From Oscheius tipulae (Eukaryota > Nematoda > Chromadorea > Rhabditida > Rhabditidae): DNA of 64,000 nt. Numbering within the stretch: position 1 is the stretch's first letter; each line of letters begins with the position of its first letter. The DNA lies in contig JASJZH010000003.1 of the NCBI GenBank assembly GCA_037178975.1, positions 1 to 64,000 on the forward strand, given 5' to 3'. The notes beneath the pieces were generated by a model. That model did no database searches. It was not told where the DNA came from and saw only the letters and a program-made list of their open reading frames with translations. This document shows positions 45,501-57,442 of this stretch, in pieces. Both the position numbers and the translations under genes were made by a program.

Positions 45501-45586
45501 GTCAGCGGTGGATTCTTCCCCATCGCCGGAACACCGCCACCTTCCTTCAGAATCGATCGGCAATGTGCCTGTGACAGGCCAAACAT
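42507..45586 (-). CDS. slc25a39: Mitochondrial carrier SLC25A39/40-like (glutathione carrier)
   Basis: Exons near 45445-45586, 44350-44520, 44230-44297, 43960-44225, 43835-43925, 42783-42926 and 42507-42739. Carrier signatures: TPMDVVKIRLQRQG (repeat 1), SSPVEMIRTKMQSE (repeat 2) and LTAPFDM followed by IKTRR (repeat 3), with PATVLYFTMYDKLRD and YWGNVELLKSWL on helices 2 and 4-5. The Cys-containing loop between helices 1 and 2 (FCEPCIQRQPCEW) is typical of the SLC25A39/A40/MTM1 group, which imports glutathione into mitochondria. ATG 45586 follows a TTTAG acceptor by one base and lies 183 bases after the LARS1 stop, which suggests an operon. The first intron holds a mariner-like MITE. Confidence 0.88.
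43320..43770. repeat. GCGATT-rich repeat in SLC25A39/40 intron
   Basis: Many ATGCGATTGCGATT-like words occur in both orientations (about 43425-43500 and 43685-43770), possibly arms of a decayed inverted-repeat element. The boundaries are unclear. Confidence 0.35.
44567..44925. mobile_element. Mariner-type MITE in the first SLC25A39/40 intron
   Basis: The left end TTGGGTTGGCAACTAAGTC and the right end (reverse complement TTGAGTTGCTAAATAAGTC) are diverged mariner terminal repeats, followed by TTTTCGCTTT-like sequence on both sides. TA dinucleotides flank it (44565-44566 and 44926-44927). About 360 bases long with no transposase. Confidence 0.7.
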
Positions 45587-45769
45587 CCTAAATGATCACT
45601 TTTAGAATAAAAATGAATGAAATGCGAAGATATGCTTCGCGACTAACACGAAAAACAGAAAAACAGCTTACAGAATCCAAAAATTTACTCAAATAGGAGC
45701 CGGTAATCAATAAAATAACACAATAACACCAAAACTTGTAACAAAAACAGAACAGGAAAACTATGTGAA

Positions 45770-48700
45770 TCAGTCGGAAGCCACGTAGACGATAAACTCA
45801 CCGACTTCGCGAGCAGTCGAGCCTGTAACGGTGACTGTTTTCTTGGCAGCGTCGATAGAGAATATGGCTGAAAAATGGGAGTAGAATGTTAGAAAAAAAC
45901 AATTACCGTCAAGAGGCAACTCTTCGTTGAGAGCGAGTGGCTCGGAGCTGTTGAGCATCTGGCGCGGGCCGGCAACGGGGTCCTTGTAGATCCAGAAGGT
46001 AATGTTGAAACGGGCTGAAGATGAAATTTACATGGTTGGCTATCAAAGTAGTGCTCAACTGATCTTTGCCACGGGAAGGTAACTTTAGGCTCCTTACGTT
46101 GTGGGGAACCTAAAGTGGACGCTAGGGCTAAAACTGCTGGGTAGACGGGCAAGTTCGCGGAGTTTGCTCAGAAAATACATCGACTTAGATATTGTCGCCT
46201 TCGGCTCGCTTTAACAAGGAGAAAAGATGAGCTTTACAAGCTCCTTATCCCCAAATTGGCGAATACACATGTTGGGGCAATGTGTGGGACGAGATCGAAT
46301 AAAAAGACTCACGCTTAATCTGCCTATTCGTATAGCGCATCTTCCGGACCAGCGTAGTTACGGTATCTCCTTCCTCGATTGATAGAGCCACGTCGAAGAG
46401 CGAATTGGAGACGTGGACATTCCTGGCCGTTACAGTTACGCTTTCCTGAAAAAATGGGGGGGTTTTTGTAAAAACGTTCATGCATCTTTCTCTGTAAAAG
46501 TTCAAGAAAAACCTACAGTCGGAGCGAGGTAACAGATGATTGGAGCCAGCGGGCAGACGTTATCCTTGTGCGCCTGATCCACACCATCGTCGTCCGTGTG
46601 CACGATTTTTAAACGATAGATTCCTAGCGCATTCAGAATGTAGTCCTCGTTCTCCATCAGAATGGCAGCCTGATCGAAAGGACTCCGCGACTCGAGAGCT
46701 GGTAGTCCTTTGACCTCGTATTCCTCCTTTTTCTGCAAATTTATCATTTCAAGGACCCGTAGAAAAAGAGACGAACCATTTGAACGAAGCTCATTGCCAC
46801 CTTGGCGTACTTCTTCAAATCGGGATTCTTGCCAATTTCGACGCTGATCGACTTGTTGTCGGCCAACTGTCCGCCCTTTTCCCTGGCCTGCTTTTCGAGC
46901 ATCTGAAGGAGTGTCTTCTGCCAAAACGGGTATTCTTTTGCCACGTAGACAATTCCAGAAGTGGGCTGATCGATCTAAAGATACTTTTATAGTTTGAATT
47001 CGGGTTGGTAGTGGTTTTTTCTTATAGCAAAAACTGACGAGTCTCACACAACTAAAATGCCTAAAAATATTCCCAAGTGTTATTAAAGCAAGCCTCAACC
47101 GCTTGCCTCCTATCTCAATACGAGTGCCTCGCCTCGGCTCCTGTAAAGAACTTGAGTTCAGATGAAAAGAACTTGAGTTCAGATAGCGAGACTCAAATAA
47201 TTTGAAAAAAAAAGAATATGTACCGTGGTCGTCTTCTTCTTCGGATTGATATGATTGTTCAGACGTTCACGGAACTTGGACAAGGACGCCTTCAGGAACT
47301 CTGCCTCCTTGCTAACAATCTCATCCACGGGTCCGGCTGTCGGCCAGGTCGCGTTCACAATCAGTCCGTCGCGATTCAGCAGCTGCCAGATTTGCTCGCC
47401 GATGTGAGGACAGATTGGTGAGAGCAGCAGGGCCTGGACCTCGATGAAACGGAAGACGAGATCCTCGCGCATGGCTCCATCCTGTCCGCCGCAGAACTCG
47501 CGATAACTGTCACGGCTTGCCTAGCAGATACTGGAATAGGAAACTGGGATAGGGGGTACCTGAAGCTCGAAAAAGGCCGTTCTCAGCGCCTCCTTGAAGT
47601 TCGTGGCCTCGTAATGCTGCTCCGACTCCTGGATCGACTTGTTGATGGCATTCTCGAAGACCCGATCCGCAAAGTTGTTCTTGCCCGTCGGCTGGCGGAA
47701 GGCATTCTGGCTCTTCAGCTCGATCTGAAGACCTTCTATTATTTGCGAACCATGTCTATTAGTCTGATTTTCACAATTGATGGATTGGTAACGCGAGCGA
47801 TTGCGGCCCGGGTTCGACTACCCTCAGCAGGTTTCACAAAAAATGAAGTGGGGGTGATGGGGATCTTGGGCTGAACTTGGTATACTGTCTGTTTCAAACG
47901 AATATAAATACTAGGCTACAAAATATATTTGACTTCAGGTATGCACTAGACGCATATTGGGCTTGTCAGATATCCCACACACACCATACTAAAAGTGGAG
48001 ATACCGGTTAGTATAGAGGATATCTATCTCCCTCTGACGTCGTAAACCTGGCCAAAATGCTCGCATCAGCCAGGTTTATTCGTAGAGGGCGCCCGGGCCG
48101 GCTATGGAGGATCTAAGTATGAATTTTGTGCCCCTATTCGTTGTAAACAGCATAAGGTGCGCATTTTGGTCCTGGAATCCGCAGCTGCGAATCTTGTAAC
48201 TGTCATAAACAACAAAACAAACCCCACCATTTCTTTGACCCATTCGATAAGATTGAAAAGACGGAGAATGGCGGCGTCGGCCATGCTGTAGACAAAGTTC
48301 GCATCCTCGACACTGTCACCAGCATCGGCCAGACTGAATCGCATGCCGTCAGCCGAGAAAAGAGCAATTCCCTCGGTCAGAGTCAAAAAGTTCCCGGTTG
48401 ACTTGGACATCTTCTCGTTGTTAATCAGCAGATGGCCATTGGCGCGAATGCTTCGCGGCCACTTTTCGGGCTGATCCTTCCAGATGGCGACGTGATTGAA
48501 GAGCAGATAGGTCAGATGGTTCTGGACGAGATCCTTGCCCGAGACGCGCATATCGATCGGGTACCTGAATATTATGTATTTTTTTATAAACAAAATAAAA
48601 GAAAAGAAAGTCAAACTAACCAATAAAGGAACTCCTTGCGCAGCTGGTCCAGAGTGGTTTGCGGGACTGACATCTGACTCGAGTCGTACTCGGCTCCCAT

Positions 48701-51700
48701 GAAAATGTAGTCCCAGACGGCGTCGGTCATCTGCTCGGCCTTGATTCCGGCCGGCCCGACCACGCTTCCATCCAGAGCTCCCTGCTGGAGCAGATGAGCC
48801 ACAGCATAGTAGGCATTGTAAATTGTGGAGTCGGAGAGCGACTCGATCAGCCACTGCGGGTCCCAGGGCAGTTTCGTGCCTGCAAAAAAGGACGAAGTAA
48901 GAATGAAAAGATGCTAAAAAGTCTGCTAGTATTACTCCCGGCACAGGAAGAGCGAAAAGCCTATTTTACACAAGTTTGAGACGGGGATGGACCGGGCGGG
49001 CCATTTCAAGGAGAGCTCCTTTTGAGTATCACGGGGAACCTATCCGCAAATGAACAGTTGAATAAGACTTAAGACACTGCTATGCATCTGAATTGATCAG
49101 TTAGACTGCCAATACCGGTCTAAATTTTCGAAAATGATAAACAAGTGCACTTTCCAAACAATTTCGGTTTGTTCATTTTGAGAGGAATATCCCCAGTCGT
49201 TTGTATTGACGGCATTCCTGAAGTAAGAGAGCTAGGAGCTACTCAGTCGTATGGGACTCTCCTTTTATCCGCCTGGAAAAGCACAGCTCCGACCAAAAAA
49301 GGACCGTATACCCGGAAGTACGCACCAACTGATAGAGATAGACTTCGACATGCAGCCAGTTTCGAAAAAGTGCTGCGTATCGATGCCTATGTTTAGAAGT
49401 TGGTGCGCAACATTGGCGCTTCGGGTATACTGTACTTTCCGATACCTCTCTCCAACTAATGTTCAGATATTCTCTCTACAAAAAGAGAAAACTAATGCTC
49501 ACCAAGTCCGTAGCTTCTAGAGCAGGCGTGCTCATGCAGCCAGTCGATCGTGTGCTCCAGATTGCGTCTGACTTCGTCCGAATAGGTGTTCAGCTGGGCC
49601 AGGGCCTTCTTAGCCTCGTCTTTCCACTCCTTCTCCCCGTAGTTCAGGTACCATTGGTCGCAGAGGGCGACGACGCACTCGTCTCCAGATCGACTCATGA
49701 TTTTCTTTTCCGGCTCGACGTACTTCTCGGCCAGGCCCTCGGCGAACAGATCCGCCTGGACGCAGATCTTGGCATCGGCGACCTTCATTTCGGCGTATTT
49801 TCCGACGAGCAGGACCTGAAAATGGTCTATTTGTAATTGCCCGCCCGTCTGTCTATTGGAAGCCGTCTGCACGTGGTCAACTGTAGACACAGAGTTTAGA
49901 CGCGAGTGAGGGACTGGAGGCTTAATTCCGTCTGTTGTGAAATTTTTTGAACAATACCTTTTGTAGTGGTTTTTGAGCTGAGCAAGTATATGCTGTATTT
50001 GTTCGGGTTACCGGACAAATCAATAGGCCCCTATTTAGCTCCAAAAGGGGGTGACAGCCTTCTTCAACAAAACTGGTGAAAAAACTCACGCCGTCGTAGA
50101 ATCCCTTCAAGTAGACCTCCTTCTTGGCCTCCTCGAGCTTGTCCTTTTCGTTCTGGCTCTCAATTTTGAGCTTTTTGCACATTTCCACGGCAGCCAAGTC
50201 GCCGAGTCCCTCGATCCGGATGATCGGGACGGGCTCGAACTGAACCATTGCATCAGTAATGTTGTACTTCTTGCGAAGAGGTTCCTTCTTTTTCAGGTCG
50301 GAAAGGGCGGCGAAATCGTCGGGCGAGTCCGAAGGGACGGATGTCACCACGCCAGTTCCTGGAAACTTGCTTTTAGTTCAGAAAAATGGAAAAATCCCAC
50401 CTTTATCGTCCTTGATCGTGAGCATGGGCAGTGCATAGACGGTCTCGTAGCTGGCCAATGGTGCGGAGAGAGCAGCTCCGAGCAACCGACTTCCTGGGCA
50501 CTTTTCCAGCCCTTCCACGTAGCGAACTCTGCCGTTCTGGCCCGTCATTCCCTGGTAGGACATGTTGCGAGCAGCGCGAGCTGTGGCCACATAGACTCTG
50601 TCCTCCTTCTCTCCAGCGTAGAAGACAGAGTAGTTGATGTCGGGATGGAGGAAGCAGTTCGTCTGGCCGTACCTGGAACATGCGAGATTAGACGTTTAGG
50701 TAGAAGAATTGCTGCTGTGGCAGTTGTATGGTACTGAAGTTCCCTTTTGCACATAAGGATCGCCCTTTGGTGCAAAAAAGGAATATTTTTGGACGGGGAA
50801 GGTCCACCGATTTGAATCAAGCCAGTACATTCCTGGCAGAAACTCACATAGTTTCAGGTCTCAAAGTGGCAGCCACGAGATAGGTGGGCTCCTTGATGTG
50901 AGCAAGAGCGGCCGGCTTCGGGTCCTGGACCTTCAGCTTGATCAAGGTGTATTCCTGTGGTCCGACGCCCTCCCCGCTCGATCTGTCGTGGTCCATGCAC
51001 GGCTGGTCGTCCTTGGGAGAGAAGATTGTGTATCTAAAGGGCAAACATTTTGACAAAAATACAAAAAATGCCTACCTTTTTCCGAAATCGATCTTCTTCT
51101 CGGCGCGCAGATGATTGAACTGCCAGCGGACGAACGAGTCGTAGTAGGGATTGACGTCTGTCGTGATGAAGCTCCTACGCCAATCGACCTTGCTGCCCAT
51201 CTTTTTCATGTCGGCGATGCAGTGTGGCGGGAAGTAGTAGAGCCAATGATTCGCGTCGGAAAACTTGGCAATTTCCTCGTCCTCCAGCCCGAGAGACTGC
51301 ATGATCTGCCATTGGTACTTTGCTCCGCCGGACTTGGCAACGGCTTTGCTCTAAAGTTAGAAGTTGGCAAGCTGACAAGATACTTAATGCCAAAGGGCGT
51401 AAGAGGAATTTTGCAGCAAACCAACCTTCTTTCCCTTGCTCTTATCCTTGGTCAGCTCGGCCAGCACGTCCACCTCTTTCGGCTTCTCCTCGGCCTCGTC
51501 CGTTTCCGGGAACTGCGGCGGATAGCCGAAATCCTCCATCTCGCGCTTTAGCTTGTCAGCACAGGCCTTGATCGGCATTCCCGTGCAGTGGAGTCCGAAC
51601 GGAAAGAGGCAGTTCTCGCCCTTCAGACGATGATAGCCGACAGCGAACTGAAAAAATAGGGTTATCAGAACAAAACATGATCATACCTCACATTTGGAGA

Positions 51701-51955
51701 CCGTGAACGTGTGTCCGATGTGGAGACGACCGTTCATGTAAGGGTAGGGGAAGGTCACCAGATACTTTTTTTTGTTCCTGCAAACGTTCCAGGTTACGGG
51801 GTCTATTGCCCTCGAAAAATGATGAAAAGAGAGCCTCACGTGTCGCTGGCATCAGCTTCGAAGGCCTTCGCGTCGTCCCAGAGCTTCTGGATTTCGGCCT
51901 CTTTCTCCAGCATTTGGGCGACCTTTTTTCGCTCCTTGACCGTCGTCGTGGCCAT
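45770..51955 (-). CDS. lars-1: Leucyl-tRNA synthetase, cytosolic
   Basis: Large class I aminoacyl-tRNA synthetase on the minus strand, ATG 51955 (preceded by a TTTTCAG acceptor), stop at 45770, about 1,150 residues, the size of eukaryotic LARS1. Seen: [16 protein letters not shown] with the HIGH motif (about 51720), the CP1 editing region ([14 protein letters not shown] about 50860; [15 protein letters not shown] about 50330), [18 protein letters not shown] (about 48830), [10 protein letters not shown] (about 48410) and an anticodon-binding domain ([16 protein letters not shown] about 47410). The C-terminal extension with DPVAGPRQM and [10 protein letters not shown] is the eukaryotic LARS tail. 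It charges tRNA-Leu with editing of wrong amino acids and acts as a leucine sensor for TORC1 in animals. Probably the first gene of an operon with SLC25A39/40 and UTP11. Confidence 0.95.
47770..48100. repeat. LARS1 intron with tRNA-like fragment and long hairpin
   Basis: CGGCCCGGGTTCGACTACC (about 47802-47822) is B box-like. An imperfect inverted repeat of about 20 bases per arm lies at 48029-48052 and 48067-48090 (AAACCTGGC / GCCAGGTTT core). No exon in between. Confidence 0.5.
49298..49445. repeat. Imperfect inverted repeat in a LARS1 intron
   Basis: CGTATACCCGGAAGTACGCACCAACT (49305-49330) faces AGTTGGTGCGCAACATTGGCGCTTCGGGTATAC (49397-49430) in inverted order. It could be a small MITE of about 140 bases. 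Confidence 0.5.
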
Positions 51956-52905
51956 TTTGCTACCTGAAAATCGACAGAATATGACCACAGTTGGTTGAAG
52001 AGCGGTTAAAAAGAAGATAAGTTACAGATTACATCATGTTGTGATGAAAATTGCATAATATTGCGATCAAGTTGGGTAAACATTTCAGGGGGGACCAAAA
52101 TGTGTTTTTCCGGATCATCTACCACTTTCAGTGCTCATGAGCGAAAAAAATAGGCAGAAAACAGACGGAAGAGAGTAATACAACGGCACAAGCCTAAAAT
52201 TCGGTTTCAACGGCTGAGAACGACAGCTAGTCCTAGATGGAGCGCATTTACATCCGAAACTGTCAGCCAGCTGCCCACAGCGACAAGCAGCTGGAGAGCA
52301 AAAAATAGATTACCGGAATGGAGCTGCTGATAAACAAGTCCAAGCCAAGAATTTGGCAAAATGCCGAGGATCTGGGTGAAACTTAGGCATGAACGAATAG
52401 TATTTGGTAGCCAGAAAGGAAAGGAAAGGGTGCTGATGACTTGCTAGTGGAAAAGGCCTGGAGTGAGAGTAAAATAGACGGCTCTGCGCTCAATTTACAT
52501 GCGGAAATCTATCAACCAGTGATCATTTATCAGGCCGTCTATCAATCTTTGGCCCAACTTTCTCGAAAGAATCCAGCATGAAAAGAACTAAGAAGGGAAG
52601 GAAAAGGGAGGAAATGGGCAGAGAAGAGATCGAAAAGGCAGTGAAAGTAAATTGCGTGCCCGCTAAAATGTTTGTTATGTCCTTATGACTGGACGACGAG
52701 AACAATGCACTTGGTTTTATGCAAGTTTATTATGGGAATGTAGAAATAGCTCACGGGGCAAGCACACAGTAAGAACAACAACTGATAAACTCGTGGGAAA
52801 ATCCTATACATTCGTTTTGGCGTCAAAAGCGGCAGGGTTACGGTAGATTCGTGGCGGGATTCATAACAAAGGACGGAAACATGAGTGACTACGGAAATGA
52901 CGGCC
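51956..52905. other. LARS1 upstream region
   Basis: No gene supported. The promoter and trans-splice region of the LARS1 gene should be here; I see no clear core element. Confidence 0.4.
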
Positions 52906-52908
52906 TCT

Positions 52909-53990
52909 ACAGGGTGTGCATCAATCACCTGCGCGGTGCGCGATATTCTTTTTCGACTGCTTTTTTTCACGTTTTTGCGCGCGTTATCATTTTTTTAGTA
53001 TTTCTTACACATTTGTTTTCGGTGTTTTTTTAGTTTAGACATCGTGATTAAGTCAAATCAGAAGCGTCCCGCCGTCATCGAGATGTACAAGCTGGGTACG
53101 CGAGCGATCAGTCTTGACTGATCGCTCGCGCTGACATAAACAACCGGTGGAGAGAGAGAGATCGGACAAAATAGTCCTTCAAAATGTCACAAAAGTCAAA
53201 AAGCGGCTCAATATGAAGCCTTATCGGAAAAAATATGCTCACTTGCTTACGGAAAGAATGATGAAGATAGGAGTGGGGAGAAGCAAGAAGCTCGCGCGCT
53301 TCAGGAATGACACACACTTGCAGTCTCTTCAGTGATGAGATGCTCTTCAGCATTGAGCTTGTTCTCAATTGTCAAAATGACCGAGTACTAGCCTGAAACA
53401 TGAAACAAGCTGTTGCCAAAGGAAAAATCGTCGACAGAAGTGTTCATTCAGCTTAACTCATGATTTGGGGAGCCATTACATTGGATGGAAAAAGTCCTTT
53501 GGTATTCGTCGATGCTTGAGTCAAAATCAATCAAGACGTGTACAAGAAGAAGATTCTCGAATGTGATGCCCTGGACGCAGTCCCATTTTCGAAATTGTCG
53601 TTGGTGCTTCCAATAGGACAGTGCACCTGCACACAAAGTGAGAGTCTTCCAAGACTGGTGCCGCCGCGAACTACCCGACTCCATCGCTCACATGGATTGA
53701 ACTTCAAACTCGCCTGATTTGAATCCGTTGGACTTCTCTGCTTGGACCCTTATCGAAAAGAAGGCCTGCTCTATCCGCCATCCAAATTTGGATTCATTGT
53801 GAGCTGCTCTCATCAAAGTTTGGGACGATTTGGATAACAACTACCTCCGTGCCGTCTGCGATGCGTCCAAGAAGTGACTTCGAGTCTGCGTTTCTGCCAA
53901 AAGTGTTAATTTCGAATAATTCCGATTTTATGTTGTTTAGTATTTTTCAATAAACGTTCAGTTAAATTTTTAGAAAAAAAATTATCGTAT
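52909..53990 (+). pseudogene. Decayed mariner-like transposase
   Basis: Remnant with ACAGGGTGTGCATCAA at the left (possible terminal repeat). Read in changing frames it shows KSNQKRPAVIEMYKLG (HTH, 53060), KPYRKKYAHLLTERMMK (53210), SKKLARFRNDTH (53285), WGAITLDGKSPLVFVDA (53470), DWCRRELPDSIAHM (53650), NSPDLNPLDFSAW (53710) and DDLDNNYLRAVCDASKK (53830). These are the landmarks of a mariner-superfamily DDE transposase, but stops and frameshifts disable it. A perfect 14-base-stem palindrome lies inside at 53100-53129. Confidence 0.8.
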
Positions 53991-55099
53991 GGTTTCTACA
54001 CTGCAATACTTGCGCTACGTATGGCAATGAGGTGAGTAATTGGGACAATGAGGGAGGCAGAGCCCTATCATATACTCAAATTTGGAGAGATACACTAAAT
54101 AGTGAAATCGCGTATTTAACCAAAAGACTCTGACCCTAGGCACTTATTCCAATACCGCCCTTCTTTCCTTGTAAGTGGCCGGTCGTGTCTTCTTGTTCAA
54201 TTTAGCTTGACTACTGCTCCACAACTACGGTAAAAACCAGTACCTGAGACGGCTGGTCAACACCACTCGCATCCACATCATGCCCACCATGAACCCGGAA
54301 AGCTATGCAGCAGCAAATGGTCAAGAATCCGGAAGACAGGACGCTAAAAGGCACGACTTAATCGTAACTTTCCATCCCGTTTCGCGTGAAGAGATGAAGG
54401 GCCCCATCCAGCCGGAAACTATGGCAGTAATGAACTGGATCAAGTCGATTCCTTTTGTCCTGTCGGCCAATCCTCATGACGGAACCAATTCAGTCAATTA
54501 CCCTTGGCATGACCTCGAGGACAATACCGTCCACGCTAGAACCTGCTCTCTCCGAACAACGAGCTCTGTCAGAGTAGCCTACTAGCCTACTCCTACGCGT
54601 AGAGCACCAGTCATATGTGGAGGGTGTCTTCGACCAGAAAAATGAGGGAATGATCCAGATTTCGGGATCACCAATGGAGCCAATTGGTACTCTCAGTGGG
54701 GCATGCAAGATTTGGTCTACGCGCAAACAAATGGCTTCGATGTGACCGTGAAGATCAGCTGCATGAAGTTTCCGGACGTCGAGTGGATGAAAGTTCTTTG
54801 GGACGAGAACTAGTACGCCATTCCGGAGCAATATAGGACAGATTCACAAGTGAGTTTACTGACTACCAGCTTCGCCCCAAAAAAATCCGGAGGGACATGG
54901 GTTCGAATTCGGGTTGCTCCGATTCATAACGGTGCAATGGCGAGGGACTGCGCCCCAGCGAGCACGGTGAATACAGACAGACGGAGAGAGGTTGCTCTAT
55001 GTTTTTGCCACCATTCTGATCCAAAAAGCTGGGGTCGTACCGCATTTCAGTACTTCTAAAATTTGTATTCCGGGGTCAGAACGACATTCTTTAGATATA

Positions 55100-56649
55100 C
55101 AGTGCGCGTCATAACTATAAAGGCACCCCAGTTTTTAGCTGTGGAGCCAAAACTACGCATTTTTAAAAAAATCTGACAATGCCATCTTTTTCTACGGTAT
55201 TCAAAACCCTTGTAAAAAAAATCTACAGACCCATCGGATTATTCTTCTGCCCTAGATAAACAAAAAGGTCTCGACGTGTCGAATTCAGAAGCGTCAAAAC
55301 TATAAAGGCACTAACAAAACAATTCATATAAATAGCTTAACTTTAAATGTTTCAGTAGTCGGTGGCTCTTCCGTTGCGGGAGATCAACTGGAACAGACGG
55401 CTGTTCATCGAGAGAGAAAGATTCTTCAAAACAATGGGGTTCAGGGTCCTCCAGGCGATAAGAATGGCATTCTTCAGCTCCTGTACAGTTGAGAACTGCT
55501 TGCCGCTCTTGTAGACCTCTCTGACGAGAATTCCCCAGAGATTTTCAATCGGATTGAGATCGGGAGAACAGGCGGGCCACGGCATAGTTTTGACGTTGTT
55601 GCTTTGCAGCCAGAGCCTAGTGGAGTTGGATGAATGGATCGGCGCATTATCATGTTGAAACGTCATCTGCGTGGAGGTAAGGAAGCAGGTTGTTCTGGAG
55701 CACATCTTGATAGTCGAGGCTATTCATCCTGCTGGTAACAAACTCGAGCGAGACAGTACCGTCGTGTGAGTATGCCGCCCAGACCATAACCGAAGCGCCA
55801 CCAAAATTTCTCTTCGAGAAATAAACCGGGTCCTTCCTCAAGTCGCGCCAATACGATGTATTCCCATCCGGACCGTCAAGATTCCACTTTTTTTCGTCGG
55901 AGAAGATGACCTATAGAAGCTATGAAAACAAAAATTTAGATTTACTCACTTTAGTCCAATCAGTATTGAAGTGGTTTCTCGCAAAGGTCATCCTATCAGC
56001 AATGTGACGAGGGAGAAGTCGGGGAGCAGACTTCATCTTCTGTCTGGTCAAATGAGCATTCCTGTGGATGGATTTCAGGAGAGCAGTGGTCACTCTTTTG
56101 TTGGAGACAGTTCGAGCGATCATTCGCTCGTCCCTGATTGTCAGCTTTCTTGGTCTTCCTCCTCTGTTTTTAGCTCCATAGCCAACAGGATCCTTGCGAT
56201 AATTGTCCACCACGGTAGGAGAACGTCCAATGGTAGTAGCTATGGCCCTGTTGCTCAATCCTTGACCAGCAAGGACGTCAACCTGTCCCCTCTCTACATC
56301 CGTTAGGCGGGCTCCTAGAGGCATCACAAAGGTATTCGGAGATGAGCAGGTGTTGAACGAGTGCCAGAAGCAACTTTTCCATTCTTTTTTACGCATGATT
56401 TAACATGTCTCGATAAGTAAAAACTCTAAATACCGTCTGCCTTTATAGTTTTGACGCTTCTGAATTCGACACGTCGAGACCTTTTTGTTTATCTAGGGCA
56501 GAAGGATAATCCGATGGGTCTGTAGATTTTTTTACAAGGGTTTTGAATACCGTAGAAAAAGATGGCATTGTCAGATTTTTTTTAAAAAATGCGTAGTTTT
56601 GGCTCCACAGCTAAAAACTGGGGTGCCTTTATAGTTATGACGCGCACTG
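55100..56649 (-). mobile_element. Tc1-like DNA transposon with 210-base inverted repeats
   Basis: The element starts CAGTGCGCGTCATAACTATA and ends with its exact complement; TA flanks both sides (55098-55099 and 56650-56651). The arms 55100-55310 and 56440-56649 are almost identical over about 210 bases and end internally with a second copy of the TCAAAACTATAAAGGCA motif. The arms' close match and the clean target duplication indicate a fairly recent insertion. It lies in the carboxypeptidase-like pseudogene. Confidence 0.93.
55352..56396 (-). pseudogene. Tc1-family DD34E transposase, one frameshift
   Basis: ATG 56396. N-terminal HTH domains (LTDVERGQVDVLAGQGLSNR; RGGRPRKLTIRDERMI), then FNTDWTK, a 41-base GT-AG intron (about 55909-55949), VIFSDEKKWNLDGPDG (first Asp), GGASVMVWAAYS, FQHDNAPIHSS (second Asp), ACSPDLNPIENLWGIL (Glu, 34 residues after the second Asp) and the stop at 55352. 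The frame shifts between LLPYLH and FQHDNAP (about 55668-55680), so this copy should be inactive unless the base is an assembly error. Confidence 0.9.
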
Positions 56650-57442
56650 TATTAGCTTTCCGATATTTTGCAAACTTGCAGTCCTTTATCTGCACTACAA
56701 CTTTGCAGAACGTCACAAGGCCGGATTATATGGGTGAACAATAGTTACGTTTTGGACTTTACCGCAACTTTTGTTTACAATTTCTCAAACGGAAAATGGC
56801 GCCCCTGTGTAAGTTTAATGCAGCTTTGACTCCGCGACGTCCCAATTTTAGATGTTCATTTCGGCTCGCCCTGATCCAGACGGGTTTGAAAGTACATGTA
56901 CTTTTGTCACTAACCTAAAAAGTAATTTTATTTAGATCAATCCACGGGCAGATAGTCGACTCTGTGACAGGTAAAGGGATTTCGCATGTGACTGTCAGCC
57001 TGTCCCATCCCAAAGGCAATTCGGTGACGAGCTACGAAGGCGGAGAGTTCTGGCAATTGGCCAACCTCGGCACCTATCAGCTTATCTTCTATTATCTAGA
57101 CCATCTAGCCGCGGGGCTGAACGTGACAAGCCGAAACCGCTCTCCGAAGGCTCGAGTCCAATTGGTGAGCGATCTGACAAACAGGGGTGTACTAAAATAT
57201 CGGAACTAAGATTTGGTGCGCATTTCTGAATTCGGGGTCTATGCCACTTTCGCACTCCTCTGTAGACTAGCATCTACTTTTTACAGCAAAAACGGGCCGA
57301 GACGGAAAAAAAGTCCAGCAGAGCTTGAAGGCCAATAAAACGAGTTCAACGCTCTTCAAAAACCGTCTTGAAACCAAAATTTTGATAAAGCTGATACTCG
57401 ACATTTTTTCTGGAACAGCAGAAAGTTTGATTAGAATTCGAG

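Larger units (their letters stand above)
54200..57209 (+). pseudogene. Carboxypeptidase E/EGL-21-like pseudogene split by a Tc1 element
   Basis: M14 carboxypeptidase pieces: LHNYGKNQYLRRLVNTTRIH (54212), MPTMNPESYAAANGQ (54280), IQPETMAVMNWIKSIPFVLS (54410), [20 protein letters not shown] (54675), [16 protein letters not shown] (54755), then, after the Tc1 element, the transthyretin-like C-terminal domain (GKGISHVTVSLSHPKG, YEGGEFWQLANLGTYQL; 56968-57110). In-frame stops follow about 54583 and 54811. The NRNFP substrate-binding motif is degenerate (DLIVTFHP) and the first exons with the zinc ligand HxxE are not seen. The functional family trims basic residues from neuropeptides. As it stands it cannot make an active enzyme. 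Confidence 0.75.

Noticed and set aside
50051..50737. 228-codon plus-strand frame opposite LARS1
   Set aside because: Antisense of the LARS1 editing domain; no independent signal.
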